A stretch of 64,000 bases of DNA from Planococcus citri (GCF_950023065.1 NC_088680.1:24726559-24790558); one strand, 5' to 3'; counted from the first letter of the stretch, positions 38,003-51,621 are shown. Program-made: numbers and translations. Notes: generated from the letters alone by a model not told the origin.

Positions 38003-39124
38003 TCAAATACAAGTGAAAATAATCGCATTGATTATCATATACCAAGTAGCAACTTCACCAGAAATAAATGCAATAGCTCGTGCCGGTTGAGGAAGTACCC
38101 AAATCGCATAAACAATGGTGTGAGATATTCTGGCAATAGTGAAGACTCGAAATAGCAGTAGAGCTGTGTTTGGATCTGGTTTTGTTAATATGTAAATAAA
38201 TGCTATTGCTATGAATATGGGGATATTTTCAATATCGTTCAGATGAGCTCTGAAATGAAATTTCGTCCAGTTTAAGTTACCTATTTATTAATGATACCTA
38301 ATTAATAAAATAATTTTAAAAAAGTGAAAAAGTTGATCATGTTTGAGTAATTAAGTAAATGTACCTTGAAATACGTTGTATTCTTTCAGAAATTTGTGCA
38401 TCGTTTTGTTTACTTTTGCTTCCATTTTTCGATCTATGTTTTAGCTGAAACAAAGAATTTCAATTTTTCATCATTTCAGGTTTATTTTAAAAACATGGAA
38501 AGTGAGTGATGAGGGAGGTGTGTGGTACACAAGTATTTTTATCATGTTAATATTCACTATTTTTTTCAACGTATCTTGACTTAATGCTATTTTTTTAAAT
38601 ACTTACCTACGTATTTTAATCGTAGAAAATTAATCAGGTACCAGTTTACTTTGTTTTAATATTATTTCATAAATCCACGATTATTGTTGGGAATAAATTT
38701 GCATACATTTTATTTTAAACAGCAAAGAAATGCTCTACATTGTGCAGGTCTTACGCACATTAAATTATGTACCTACGTAGTAGTTATCTTTCTAATGTGC
38801 CTCTCACTACCAAAAATTAACACATTTTGTACCTAATTAGCCCGAGTAATTATTCCAATGTACCTAGAACTGGGGCTGTCTTGACTATAGACAAAGTCTT
38901 ATCATTAAGGTATCTATGAGTCATTCACTTGAAAAAAAATGCATTCAAATGGGTAAGTAGGTAATCAGCTGTAGCACTTATAAAAATATTTCAACTTTTC
39001 TTACCTTACATTTCAATATTTGCCACTTCATCAAAAGCTCCATTGCTAAAGTTTTAGCTACCAAAATACTCACATGAGATAAAAATGTATTTAGCACTTG
39101 ATCGTTTATATAAATTCGTAACAT
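38003..39124 (-). CDS. Mgst1: MAPEG protein, MGST1-like (copy B, divergent)
   Basis: Second MAPEG gene in tandem with copy A. Exons 39124-39005, 38444-38365 and 38249-38003; 148 aa. The first exon is exactly the same length as in copy A (40 codons) and intron phases 0 and 2 are identical, so the pair arose by duplication. Shared residues include SILVAK in helix 1 and RAHLNDIENIPIF before helix 2. Copy B lacks the KVFxNPED loop; it has instead a basic, Lys/Ser-rich stretch (LKHRSKNGSKSKQND). Unlike copy A it retains ARISHT and PQPARA in the C-terminal half, matching vertebrate MGST1. Whether both bind glutathione is unknown. No AATAAA near the stop; an ATTAAA lies about 45 nt downstream. Confidence 0.85.
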
Positions 39125-41706
39125 AATCGGAAAATTAATTATTGCAATTTATCGTATAGGAGAATTATTGTTTAGTCTAAACTTCATATTTACACTGAAG
39201 TATAAGTTACCTACTCGTACGTTTATCTACGCTATGTGTATGGGTAAGGATTCTTCGCGGAGGATTAATACCATAAAAGTGAGAACGAAATGGGAAATGA
39301 GACATAACACGATACGTACCAATAACTCTGTAGGTTAGGTACGTATTTTATTTGTATCAGATGTGTTCGAAATGTGCACATGTTAGGAGGATAGCCTGCA
39401 TAGATCCTCCAAATTGACTTAGGGGGTTAAAATTTTGAATATAAAAGTACATTTTGGGATAGATGTCATTGAAATGCTTTTTGCATGTTTCAACACTATT
39501 TGACCCCACCCCAACGTTAAAAAGTCTATTTTTTTTTTGCAGATTTTGAATAAAATAGAGAGCCTTGAAGGAGCAAAAGTCACTTGAGGGACGAGCTTGC
39601 TCGAAACACTTTATAAAAAAGCGAGCCTCGAAGAGGATTAAAAAATAAGTGTAAGATACACACTCCTTTCAAAATTATTCTTTCCTGCTCCGTTTGCATG
39701 GAGGTATTGGAGGTGTTGGAGGTCTTTCAGATAGGTATCTAGGTACTAATAAACTGTAAAACGTTTTTTAACGGGGTTCAAAGGGATAGGTTCAATGGTT
39801 CCCAAATTTTCCAAAAATTCAACCCCCCCCCATTTCTGCCCCCGAGGGTTGAAAATGGGAAAGTCACCTCGCATAACATTTCTCGGGTTCAAACAGATAC
39901 CTATTTTACGGTAAACGAGTTTTCGAAAATAATACTTGGTACTTCCTAAAATTCTTTTTTTATTCACAACTCCAAAATTCCTCCATACTTTGTAAATACT
40001 TACAAAATACTGACTTTCATGGACTAGGTAGGTACTTTTCGCGTTTTCAGTATGAGCACTAGCTCAACGTACACTATAGTGTACATTAACTTTGAGAATT
40101 TTTGTAATTTTTTCTATGGACCTGATTCAAATTTTCGTTTCAGTAATAATTAATACAGACATTTCTACACCTAGGATTGAAATTTCAAACCATTATCTTG
40201 AAATACAAATTTTTTATGCAAGTTCAAAGTTTGTGTGTTTCAGTTTCTTCTACTTCAGCAAAACAAACATTTTTTAATTATAATCTGGCAAAATGGCAAA
40301 AATTTCTGAAATTTTTCAAAGTGAGGATTTATTTAAGAAAAGTCTTCTATCTACTAAGAAGAAGTCATATTTCCATTTGATCACTCCAGTTTTTCAGAAT
40401 TAAAGCTTAAAGTTGATGTACTCGTACACTATAGTGTACGTTGCGAATGATAGGGTATATTACAAACAGACTTGAATGTATGTACACAGTAGTGTACGCT
40501 GCGCACGATGCTATCCTTGAAATCGGTTGTACATTGTATTTGTCACGTTCGTCTACGAGCTCCAGTGCTAGTTCGAGAGCAATAAAACTGATTTTATTAC
40601 CCATGTGTTTGGAAGAGAATGAGTAAAGAACCGAATTTCTAGGGAACCCGTTATTTTTATCCCATTTGAAAAAAAAATTACGCGGTCAGTATCTACTAGT
40701 AAGTCATGTGATAGCTATAGACCATTATTAATTATTATACAAAGTATATAAATAAGGTCTCTTCATTCCAGTCAAAACTGCCAGAAAGTCCTAACTTTTA
40801 CTAAAACACCAAAAAACAGTCTTATTTTTCATCTAAAATTCTAAAACAATTATCAATTTTCACCAAAATTGGTTATTTTTGAAAACATAAATAATGTTGT
40901 CTTGAAAAAATGAAAAATCGTGAATTTTTGAGAGCTTTTGCCCTCGTTTCACGCGGGCCTTATTCCTATTTTTTAAAATATTATCATTTCCTGAAAACTA
41001 AAAATTTGAAGCCATAAAAATCAACATTTGCATCCAATGATGTTGTTTTGTACTTCGAATACCTAATCAATTTTTCACAGTTTTTACCCGAGAGAAGCGA
41101 CAACTAATATTTATTCTACGGTGCAAATTTTCAAAAATTTTCAAGAATATTGGTATAAAAATTAACTTTCAACTTTCCTTACAAAGTTTATCAAAACCAC
41201 ACCTGACCAATTAGCTGGGAAAATCTGAGGGGGGAGAGGGTGGTCGTCGATATTAGAAAATTGGCAACATTTCAGACACCCCCCCCCCCATTTATCATTT
41301 CGTCGGATCCTCGACTTCACTTTACATACCTATCACATTCAGTACCTACATATTTCAGGAGAAAAAGATGAATAAACAGGTTTTTGTGAACTGAATAGCG
41401 CATACCAACGTTCGCAATGTACACTTTAGTGTACACAACTCTTCAATAGTAAGTTTCAGCATCGTGCGCAGTGTACACTATAGTGTACATTCCATAAAAT
41501 CTGTCCTATGGGCCCGAAATTTTTTTTTTGGTTTTTTGTTATTTCTTAGACTCTTGGAACACAGTTAATCACAAAAAAAAAACAATTTTCACAACTTTTT
41601 CCTAGGAGCGTGCTTTTAAGGGTTAAGCCCATTTTCAACCCGAACACAAATATGCAGTTGCCTAGTGTTATTGAATCACAATTAATTCAGTTCAATTCCA
41701 TTAAAA
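39125..41706. other. intergenic stretch holding five 16-bp palindromes
   Basis: No gene. It contains GTACACTATAGTGTAC or close variants at 40069, 40424, 40482, 41419 and 41473. Upstream part should include the copy B promoter. Confidence 0.5.
40069..41488. repeat. cluster of palindromic GTACACTATAGTGTAC motifs
   Basis: Perfect copies at 40069-40084, 40424-40439 and 41473-41488; variants at 40482-40497 (central CAGT in place of CTAT) and 41419-41434 (central TT in place of TA). Flanks also match: ATCGTGCGCAG precedes the 41473 copy and follows the 40482 copy inverted; TTCGCAA precedes 41419 and follows 40424 inverted. Confidence 0.75.
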
Positions 41707-41712
41707 TTTATT
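41707..41712 (-). terminator. polyadenylation signal of the fatty acyl-CoA reductase
   Basis: AATAAA on the minus strand 78 nt after the FAR stop codon (TAG at 41793-41791). Confidence 0.5.
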
Positions 41713-41790
41713 TCTCTTCATTTTACTACTTATGGTATAACATGAACAATCAGGCTCGAAAATCAGCCTTGATATCCATCTATTGCTCTT

Positions 41791-44700
41791 CTAATAACTA
41801 GGCATATCCTCTGCTCTATTAAATATGCTCCAAAGCGTGTTAAAGATGAATAGAAGGAACTTTCCTAAAATGTAATATCTTAATACGAGCACGATTTTGT
41901 CCAGAGCGTACATTCTGAAAAAGGAATGAACAGAAGACATCAGTAATATCAGTATGAAAAGTGCTATTTATTTTTTAAATTTCAGTTAATGTTGTGGACC
42001 TTTATGACCTCAAAAATTACCCTTAGTAAGCACAGCTTTTTATGCTGAATTGCTGATCAACATACAAACAAAACAAAAAATGGATTTGCGATTTTACGAT
42101 TCCTAATTTTAAAAATTCCAAAAACTTGGTGATGAAAATAATTTTTGTAAAAAGTGAAAAATAATGTTTTTTTTTCTTCTCAAAAGCAACTTTTCCATTG
42201 AGGAGTGAAATAGAGTAAACATATACCTACTTGTTTTTTGTCTTATTAAACCGAGAGATTGAACATCATTTATGATAGGCCCTTCTTTCAAAACGATTTT
42301 TGCAAAATTGCAAAGATATCTAATCTTATTGGCGTAAAAAATATGTATTCAAGGTCGAACTTACATATTCATTATTATTTTTGATCGTTTTCGATGTTTC
42401 AAATCTTCTCTAAAAATATGAAATTTAGCTGATAGCATGCAATCGTCAGTATAACTTTGAACATCTTGCATTTCTTTTGTGTTTACAGGAAATATCTGTC
42501 TATCAATCGGATTCATAAGTTGCTCCAGTTGAAGTATTTTATCGTGCTTGAAAAGCCATTCTTTCTGAGTAAATAATCGCAACATTTTTTCACCTTGTCT
42601 GAGTTTATCGTGAGCACGAACCAGGCTGAAATAAATTACCAAGGTGTATGATTCGAAAATTAAAGGTCAAACTGCAATCCATTCATCAACTTACAACTGC
42701 TTCTGACCAGCCAAGAGCAAAATGAAATCGATCACGTATGCTGGTAAGTAATGCAGAAAAATGCATTTAATCGTATAAACGAACATACTTTTGGTGGCCG
42801 GATCGGTATTCGGATACCATAACATTATATCGAGCGGATATTTTGCTAAAGCGCGCATACAAGTATGTAATAATTCTCGCCAGGTTACATTTTCGAAAGA
42901 ATTTTGTGAGATATTGTACACACCAACTTCTTTCAGTCTATAAAAAAAAAAAAAACACGTTTTGGTTGGATCGTGATAAATAGATACATATGTCTATATA
43001 GAATGTGACGTTTTTAAAAATTTACAATTGTTCTCGTGAATTTGCCCATGGTAAAATTATAATACTATTGATGGAAATATCAGCGGGTATCATGTTGGCT
43101 TTACTATCTAGATTCATTGTAGTTGTACGCATTACTCCTCTTCCTCCAGCAACATAAAATCCCATCGGTCCATTTATGGAATCACTCCATCCTGGGAATG
43201 GTTCTTTGAAACATGGTCCAACTGTAAATAGAATTTTTATTTTACACGATAGAATGTACGCGGTTCGGCACGTTTTTCCATTTCAATCTTCGAAAATTGC
43301 ATTTGATTTTTGTTTGATGACTTCACAACTTACCTATACTTGGTCGAGCCACAATAATCGGAACTTTGGATACATAATCATGCAGCATAGATTCTGTTAG
43401 TCGTTTACTATATGTATACGTATTTGGCAGAGGGTGAATTAGTCTGTAAAAACATACCTATATTATAAATGTTAATGGTTCATAATATGTAACTAAGGAA
43501 TTTTAAACAGGAAGAAAAATTTCTATTTACAATCGAGCCATATTCTTGAGCTTCCAGCGCGATTTTAGATTTCTCCAGAAGATGTGAAAATTAATTTAGA
43601 CAGCTAAAAGTCGAGCTGTGGCTCATGCTCTATTCGCTAAATTAGATGCAGAATAACCCACGACGTGATTTTTCCCTACCCAAATTAATATCCGCACGTC
43701 TTCTGGTGAAATTTCAAAGCTGCGGAGAAATCGAAAATCGCACTAGTGGCTTCAGAATCAGCAGGAATGGTGAAATTCGATTGGAGGCAGTTTATATTAC
43801 TCACAAGGGAGCTATCCATGGTCTGACACGCCAATCGAAAAATTTTTTTCACAGGCGGATAGAGCATCAAAAAATATGTTATGAGCCAAAATTTTAGCTG
43901 CTGAAGTTGACAGGGGAAGAAGTCACGGGGGTTTGAATATCGAAAAATCACAAAAATACACAAAAATAATATGCTGAAAAAAGTATAAAAATTGAAATCA
44001 TTCGGCACCCTGTTCGCTTCAGCAGCTAATTTTTTGGCCACGATCTACCATCGATGTATGACGACTTATGGTGGACAAGTCGCCGCGATCTGCGTGTCAG
44101 ACCTTGGGTAGCTCCCTTGTCAGTTTCAGGACCAATTTCCATCATTTTTACTGAATAAGTTATATTTTTCTGGAAAAAACATAGCTAAATCGCTGAAAAT
44201 AGTCAATTTTGAATTATTTTTCAAAAATGTTGTGGTGGTTTCAGACCATGCTCTTTCTAATCGCGGCCCCGTTCAAAACGGGAACGAACTCCTCGAGAGG
44301 TTCTCTGGTAAGTTGAAAAGCTGGAATTTTCGTTAGTATGAAGTATGAACCTTCTGAAACCCTTTCTAGAGTTTCCAGCGCAAAATTAGTTTTCTCCAAA
44401 AATTTGAATTGATCTTCAAAATGGCTGGCTGTCAATTTGAGAACCTAAAATTTTGGCTCGCTTCTACTTTCGACCAGTTTGGTTGAAAAATGCGCACTTC
44501 CGACGAATTCCAAGTAGGGGGCTCGTGTGTTTTTCGGCCAATTTCATTATTTATGTTCTGATAGAAACATTTTGAACATTAGATAATGTACTTGCATAAA
44601 GCAAGTTGTAAGTTGTAGGTATTCTTCCAAAGAAACTGAAACTTCGCTTTCTATACCTACATAATTGACTGGCTGATCTCATTTCCAACAATTTCCGGAT

Positions 44701-46804
44701 GTTTAGTCTTTTTAAAAAAAGATAGGTAGTAGGTACTCGTACATTGAAAATTATTAAAATTTGCAGCTCGAAAAACACTCACAAATGGGCCTGATATTTG
44801 ATAAAAGTGTGTTTCTTGCGGTTGGCTTAGTTGAAAGTACATACCGTTTTGAAGATGTTTCCGCAGAAATTTCAAATCCCTCTGAAGGGTCCAAAAATGG
44901 GCTTTAGTACGTAGGCCTATAACTTTGGTCGATGCTTATTAGACATCTTCCCGACGTTTTAGGCGAGTAGGTAAGTACCGCGAAATTTCAGGAGTGCGAG
45001 TTCAACAGTGAATTTTTGATCAATTTGAAAATTCGAAATTTCTGGAGAAATTTTTAAACTCGCTAGAGGCTTTAAAAAAGTCAATTTGCGATCATTTCGG
45101 AGTCCTATGATCTTGTTGAGACGCCAGACGAAATATTGCTGAAAAAGTCGCTCTTGATATACTTTCTTTGAAAATTTGATTTTTTCGCACCTTTTTTGGG
45201 ATTTTTAAATAGGTGAAAAATTCACTTTTGAACTCGCACTCCTAGAATTTCGTGATTACCACCTAAAACGGTCGAGAGAGTGTCCACTGTCCAATCAAAC
45301 GCCTCATCCAATGAGCACCGAACAAAGTTATACGCTCCAAAGTTCTTTTCTGAACCTTTCAGAGATATTTGAAATTTCTGCAGAAACGTCAAAACTCGCT
45401 ACAAGCTCAAAAAGGATGGTTTATTCATGTTAGTTCATTTTTCTCAAAAAAAAAAAAAAAAACTTGCTTACATTTTACGAGAAAGTTAAAAAATCGCCTT
45501 TAAAACAGCTTTTTTGAGTTTTTTTTTTCAATTTTCAAAAATTCGCCAGAGGTCTAAAAATAAACTTTGGAACCTTAAATTTTGATGACGGGGGTTTTAA
45601 AACACACTCTTTCGATTTATCTTAGTTTCGTTCAAATCGAAGAGTGCCAGTTCGAGAGGTTGCCTCGTTAAAATTAGTCGAATCCGAAGCAAAAGAATGG
45701 AGTAGTTCTCTCCCATTTTTAACTGAAAGAGGAGGATCCGAATTCTTGCCAGGAATATCTTTCCGACATAAAAATTGCAGATTTGGCTATAGATTCTACC
45801 ATCGAAAAAATTTAATTGGTTTAAACAATATTAAAAATTCAGTTGCACTTACCCGGGTGTAATTTTTTCCAACAGTTTGGGTTCTATCCATTTAATCAAA
45901 TCAATTATATTGTTCGGATTATGATTCGAAGGATACATTCTCTCTTCTACCGTCGGATTCTCGCAACAACAATACGCAGTGGATAAGTAAACAAATGACT
46001 GTAAATTTCAAGAAAATTGATTTTCGGCGGCAGTGTCATCTAGCTAAGATTTTCTCAAAACGGCAAAACTGGGCAAAATGAAAAAAAAAAACGGGAAAAA
46101 CATGTTTTCCCTTCAAGTTTTCACGGTAGCTTAGCTGTATCTCTATGAACACGAATAGGTAATTCTATTTTACTAATCTGATCTCTACCAACTCCCCTCT
46201 TCATTTCTTCATTTCAGTGACTTGAAAAAGTGAAATTTGCTTACCTACTGGCTACGTTTATAATTTCCTCACCTCGAGTTTCTTCATCTGCTGTGCCAAT
46301 TCGAGCATTCTCGCGGTTCCGACGGTGTTCACATTCAAAACTGTGCGTAAATCCATGTTCATTTTTATTATGGCAGCACTATGGAACACAACGGATACTT
46401 CGTCGATCAATATACCTCGGTCTAAGTCCGATAATCCTATTCCATCTTCCCCTACATCTCCAGAAATAAGTACTACTTTTTCGAATACTTTTGGATTATC
46501 TTTTTTCAAATTCTCAAATGCCTGTACATCATTCCGAGATTAGATATACGTTGAATGGAAAAAATTGAACGAATAATCTTGTAGAGGGCTAGTAGTTTTT
46601 GCTTACCGGTGAGTTAAAAAATTCTGTATTTCGAGACATCGAGCTTTTGCCATGTTTTGATCTCATCAACACAAAAATCGTGTCCAGTTGAGAGCAGCTG
46701 TGTAGTAACTTCCATAGTAACACCTTACCCATAAACCCGGTTGCTCCTGTGATTAAGATTTTTTTCTGGGCGTAAAACTGAGATATTTGCGATTCTTCAG
46801 TCAT
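41791..46804 (-). CDS. FAR: fatty acyl-CoA reductase
   Basis: NADPH-dependent enzyme reducing fatty acyl-CoA to fatty alcohol, used for wax, cuticle lipid, ether lipid or pheromone. Exons in gene order: 46804-46607, 46521-46273, 45998-45853, 43443-43334, 43221-43026, 42937-42695, 42625-42365, 41914-41791; all phases agree; 508 aa, typical for insect FARs. The Rossmann motif TGATGFMGK starts at residue 19, STAYC follows in exon 3, and the YxxxK active site is Y207-TYS-K211 in exon 4. The C-terminal FAR_C domain has LPAYVIDF and ends with a hydrophobic segment near residue 485, as in membrane-bound FARs. The start is the first ATG in frame (MTEES); an upstream GTG is in frame but is not a likely start. 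The intron at 43444-45852 carries repeats. The fatty acid synthase lies 3.2 kb upstream on the same strand. Confidence 0.95.
43804..44119. mobile_element. MITE-like inverted-repeat element in FAR intron 3
   Basis: CAAGGGAGCTATCCATGG-TCTGACACGC at the left and its imperfect inverse at the right (about 28 bp), 316 bp overall, with TCA on both sides. Non-coding. Confidence 0.65.
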
Positions 46805-49800
46805 GTTTTCAAAAAATGAAAACGCCACGATTAAAAAGAAAGCTAAACAATGGTAACAAACACAATAGAAACACCTTTCAGTTAAGAAAAAAACAGTGCG
46901 CTTTAGTTTTATGGAACTTTGTAATTTGTGTTATTGCATAGGTGTATGAGAATTCGAGCGATGGTGAATTATTATGCTTATAGGATGAATAAATTTCGCG
47001 GAAGGAAGGTTAAAAATGTTCTTGTATGCGATTTTTTAAAATAAAATTTGAATTAATTATCCTTTATTTGTATGTACATACGATATGGCGAAAGTATAAC
47101 CTGGGAAAACATTAATTTCCTCATGCTGTGGACTTGAAATTTGTGTATAATTGTAAGGACATAATTCGCACTCTCGTACACATTACTCATACATAGCTCA
47201 TCTACCTACTTAATTCAAAGTAGTGAGATGTACCTAGCTTTCTACTAGCTTCATAAGTACTCAACGACTTACCTCCTCAGTACCCATTTTTTGGATACTA
47301 AAACACAATTACGTAACACATAACATGTAGGACAAATGCCTTAATAATAAAAGCGCCTTCGATTATTCTGTTATGTACTGTTTATTTGTAAATATCACAT
47401 GTACATATAGAATAATTTACTTTAGTTACATGAACCAGTATAGTATTACAAAAAGAATGACTCTGAGAGTTGTTGTAAAAGGAGTGTAAGATGCACATCA
47501 CCTCAGGGAGGGACCATCAAATTGATGAGGGAAGGTCCATCTGCGATACTCCTGGGCCTGAGTATACCATAACGACACATCTGACATCAGGAACTGTAGT
47601 ATTACGAAATAGATCACACGATCATTGAATCCTTGACAGGAACACTGGAATTAGTTCATATTTACAGAATACTGGAACAGATTTACTCCAACAGATCTCC
47701 TGATCATGTCTTACGTAAATAATAGAATAGGTATAACCTATCTATTCTCCGGAACACAGATACCTATGCAATGCATAGGGAGTCGTATAAGGACTGGTTT
47801 CTCATTCGTTTCCTTCTTAACTCGTTGGTTGATATGAACTAAAGCTGCAGAGAAGGTTGTTACGTAACTATTTAGTACATTGACTAAACACATAACGAAT
47901 TTCTTTCACCTAAGTCATAAGTGATAAAAATTGCTGCATAGTCTGTTGTTACATAATTTATCTCAAAAAGTTTCAACAAAAGAAAATATGCAAAAGCCAA
48001 AAAAAAAAAAAAAAATTCCAAAAAATACCGAAATGAAAAAAGTGGAAGGTAATGATATGATGATTTTGTAAATTACCTACTTATGTGCAGAAATCACTTT
48101 TGCCAGAAAAAAATCACCCCCAAAATCGTTACTTGCTGACCATTCTTGATTCAACTTGAGCATTTCTTTGGGAGAGAATTTTTTTTAAGTAACCATGTTA
48201 TATGTTGCACGGTTTTCGAATAACTAAAGTGCAGCGAATTATTTTTTCTTTCGATATTTTGAGATGGAAACTTTTTTGAAGATTCCCCTTACCCAATTTT
48301 CCAAAAGAGATTTCGAATAAATTTCGGTAATAATAATTACTTACTTGGGTGCGCAATTCCTGTCATTAATATGAAAATAGTGAACTTCTTGCGTTAGACT
48401 ATTCTGGAGGTCCCACAGGGTTAAAAACCAGTAATTAGAAATTGTAATTTCTTGTTCAGACTTTTGACCAAAATGTTTAAAATGAAGAAATATGCGAAAA
48501 TATGCATTTTAGACTGAAGTTTGAAAAATATAGTCGATGGTCTGATAAGGGCGGGGCGGTAAAAGGTGTTATGCGCAAATCACAACTTGCGGAATGGCAG
48601 ATTTTCTTGCAGTACGTTGGACTTTTTGCGACAGGCCAGTTTCTCTTCAGAATTCACATCTGTGTAGATACATTCATGAGATGGTGTAACAGAGCTCGTA
48701 CTCAGTTACTTTTCAAATTTCAATACCTACTTGTTCAAAATTTCAGTCACTACAGTTATTTACCTATTTTTAAAAAAAAATACTCAACAATTTTTTTTAA
48801 AAACTGTCGTTTTGGCAAAAAAATTCCTAAAATTCTCATTGTTTTGTCAAAAACTGCTACAAAAAAAGTTGTGAAAAAGTGGTACTTCGACAATAATTGC
48901 GAAAAATATCATTTTTTGTCAATAGGTAATTGCCAAAAAATCCAGCTTTTTACGGAAAATTGGGAGAATTCTTGCTTATTTTTACCAAAATTGCTAAAAA
49001 GTCTCGTTCTTAACCGGAAGTTACGAAAAAATTGTATTTTCATTCATAAATCGACAAAGTTTCACCAATTGCTAAAAATGGCTGAATGTTTCGCTATTTT
49101 GTCAAAAATGTCTAAAAAGCCTTGCCTTTTGCTGAAATCGTCATAGTCTCGCATTTAGTTAAAAAACAGCAAAAGGTCTCGCCATTCGTCAAAAGTGCCT
49201 TAAAGTCTCGTTTTTTGCTTTAAAAAATTGCTTAGAATTGTTTCTTTTTGCAAAAAGTACAAAAAAGTTTGACTTCGTTTCCCTCAACACTAAAAAGTTT
49301 CGCCTGTCGAAAGGTAGCGAAATAATCGCATTAGGATTTTGACCAAATTCGATGGAGACTTTCATTTTGAGAAGGAAAGTCACTAAGAAAAAATTCTAGC
49401 TCCAAAGGTGCTTCTAAAAGGAAGATATGGTCCTCAAAAAAAAAAAACATCTTCGAAGAAATCGTGGCTATTTCGCTTTGGCACCTACTCAACCCGTTTT
49501 GGTGGAAATACATAGCCCAGTTAAAAAGGTTGGTATTTCAGATTCTGCGTCGAGCTTTGCCATTGCCACAATAATCCAATACCACTTTTATAAGGTTCTT
49601 TTGAGCAGTTCAAAATTTTCATATCGCTCATTGTGGGTTTTTTCACTTTCCAGTTTTTTTTAAAAAAATTGGCAGCAATGATAAAAAAAATTAGCACCAC
49701 TGTATTCCAAAATATTTCCTCGGTTTCAGACATGTTGCAATTGGTCCACACTGACAATTAGTATTCGTTCAAAGTCTTTTTATTTATCAGCATTTTAACA

Positions 49801-49900
49801 AAAAATGAATTCTGCCTCATTAATTTCATTTGAATCGAAATTAATTCGCTCTGTAGCAGAAAAAGTATTGAAAAGCTTTTGAAACAATGCTAACAAAAGA
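46805..49900. other. intergenic stretch between FAR and FAS
   Basis: Should hold the FAR promoter and 5' UTR next to 46804. A less AT-rich block at about 47327-47885 is bracketed by ACACATAAC repeats. From 48700 to 49300 the DNA is degenerate Lys/Phe-coding low-complexity sequence with AAAGTCTCG units, giving a 214-codon plus-strand open frame that I do not accept as a gene. Confidence 0.5.
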
Positions 49901-49906
49901 TTTATT
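49901..49906 (-). terminator. polyadenylation signal of FAS
   Basis: AATAAA on the minus strand 80 nt after the FAS stop codon. Confidence 0.5.
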
Positions 49907-49986
49907 TCAAACAGTGCAAAAAATGTATCAATTATCAACTTGAAGTAAAAATCATGTGTAATGTGTAGGTATAGTAATGTAATGGT

Positions 49987-51621
49987 TCAGTCCTTTTTCC
50001 ATGCAGAAGATTTCATTATAATTTCAGTTGTCTTCGGATGCAGCAGAATCGAAAAATGATCCACCTCGTCGATTTTATGAACTTCTATTGGGTTTTCAAA
50101 GTTCTGTAAAATAAGATTTAAATGATTAGAATGTCTTCAAATTAATATTATTTATGTACATGTTTTAAATCGTAAAAAGCACTTATTCAATCTGTCAATC
50201 ATTATGTATACGTCTAGGGTTCGGAGATAGGTAGAGTTACCTGCGTTAAACCATATGCATCATCTAAAGGCAAATCTAATTCATTTTTGACACATCTTAT
50301 CAAAACGCCTGGTGATTGCAACCGATAATGAGATTTTTCATAGCCGGGTATTGATTTAAGAATGCTGTACGATTTATCTAATAAGTAATGCATGGATTTT
50401 TCGTTTTTCTCTCCACCAGGCAACATTGAAAAACATGTTTTTTTCTTGGATTCCCAGTTGGGCGAAGCTTCTAAATACTTCAGGTACTAAAAAAATCATA
50501 TCATGGAGTTCGTGATTATTTTTTGTATCTGAATTCTGAAATCATGATGTGACATCATTATAGTCACCTTTTCTTTTGGCAATCCCGGCATAAATGTCTG
50601 TATAACTCTTATGCAAACTTGATTTTGTATCATTTCATCGTTTAAAAGAGCATGTTCTTCGATTTTTTGCGTGATACCCATTTTCACTACTGTAGGTGAA
50701 CTATCCAGTAGCCAGATGTGACCTGTTCTTCCGTTTTTTTCCAATATTTCGGCTACCTCCATGGCAATTGCTGTTCCAAAACTATGCCCAATAATGTTGA
50801 ATTTCTGTTCGGAGGGAAGTTTCTCCAAAATGTACTGAAAATAGTGGAACATAGTGGAATTGAGACATAAAATTTTACGACTCGGAATTGTGTAAAATGA
50901 AAAATTTAATGGCTCCAGTCAGAACACACGTTGTCTCACAAGGGTAGTACCCCTCACTAGCAAAACACCTTGGAACCAAATTATCGAAAGATCAGAAGTG
51001 CATTCAAAAATACACCACCAGATTATAGGAAATGGGTACCTATTTTGAAAAATAGTTTTTTCTTACTTCATGTGATCAAATTTTTAAATTATTAGGTGCG
51101 TACGAATTTTGAATTGACAAAATTGAAAAAATTGAATTCCGTACTGGAAATTTAGTCCAGTGGTTTATTTTTAATGCTTTTTTAAATTTATTCGTCTGTT
51201 TCAAAAAATCTTCTGCTGGTAAACTTCCTTTGCCAGATTTGTTCTCGTTGTTGTAACAAATTCTTGTCACTTACAGATGAAAAATGATTGCTTAATTCGC
51301 GAATAAAATCTTTCGCTTCAACGAAGTGGTACTGAAAGCATAACACCTGCACAGGTAAATTTTTAGCCAATGGTTCCATTGTCAATGCTAAACCTGCGAA
51401 AGAAATTGGTAGAAATAATTGTAAACCATGATTTAGGAGTTGCTTGTAAGCCGTGTAGAACAAACCCTCGATTCCTGGGAATACAAAAACAGTTGGATTT
51501 TCATCTATGGAAATGGGCTGTTGCATTTTTCCATCAAGGAATGGTATTCTAAGAACAAGTTGATCACTGATTTCTTTATTGAGGAAGAATTGTAGTTGTG
51601 TAGAAGTCCTATTTGCTGTAC
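49987..51621 (-). other. FASN: FAS: thioesterase domain
   Basis: Exons 28-31. FVFPGIEG opens the domain; the nucleophile is in GHSFG (Ser1906; vertebrate FAS has GYSFG); the catalytic His2075 is in VDHFSIL close to the C-terminus. It releases the finished fatty acid. The stop is TGA at 49989-49987. Confidence 0.92.

Noticed and set aside
43646..44041. 83- and 118-codon frames in FAR intron 3
   Set aside because: They lie across the inverted-repeat element at 43804-44119 and have no coding signature.
48502..49146. 214-codon plus-strand open frame
   Set aside because: Low-complexity Lys/Phe/Ser-rich sequence in a degenerate AAAGTCTCG repeat zone; no domain, splice context or start-site support.
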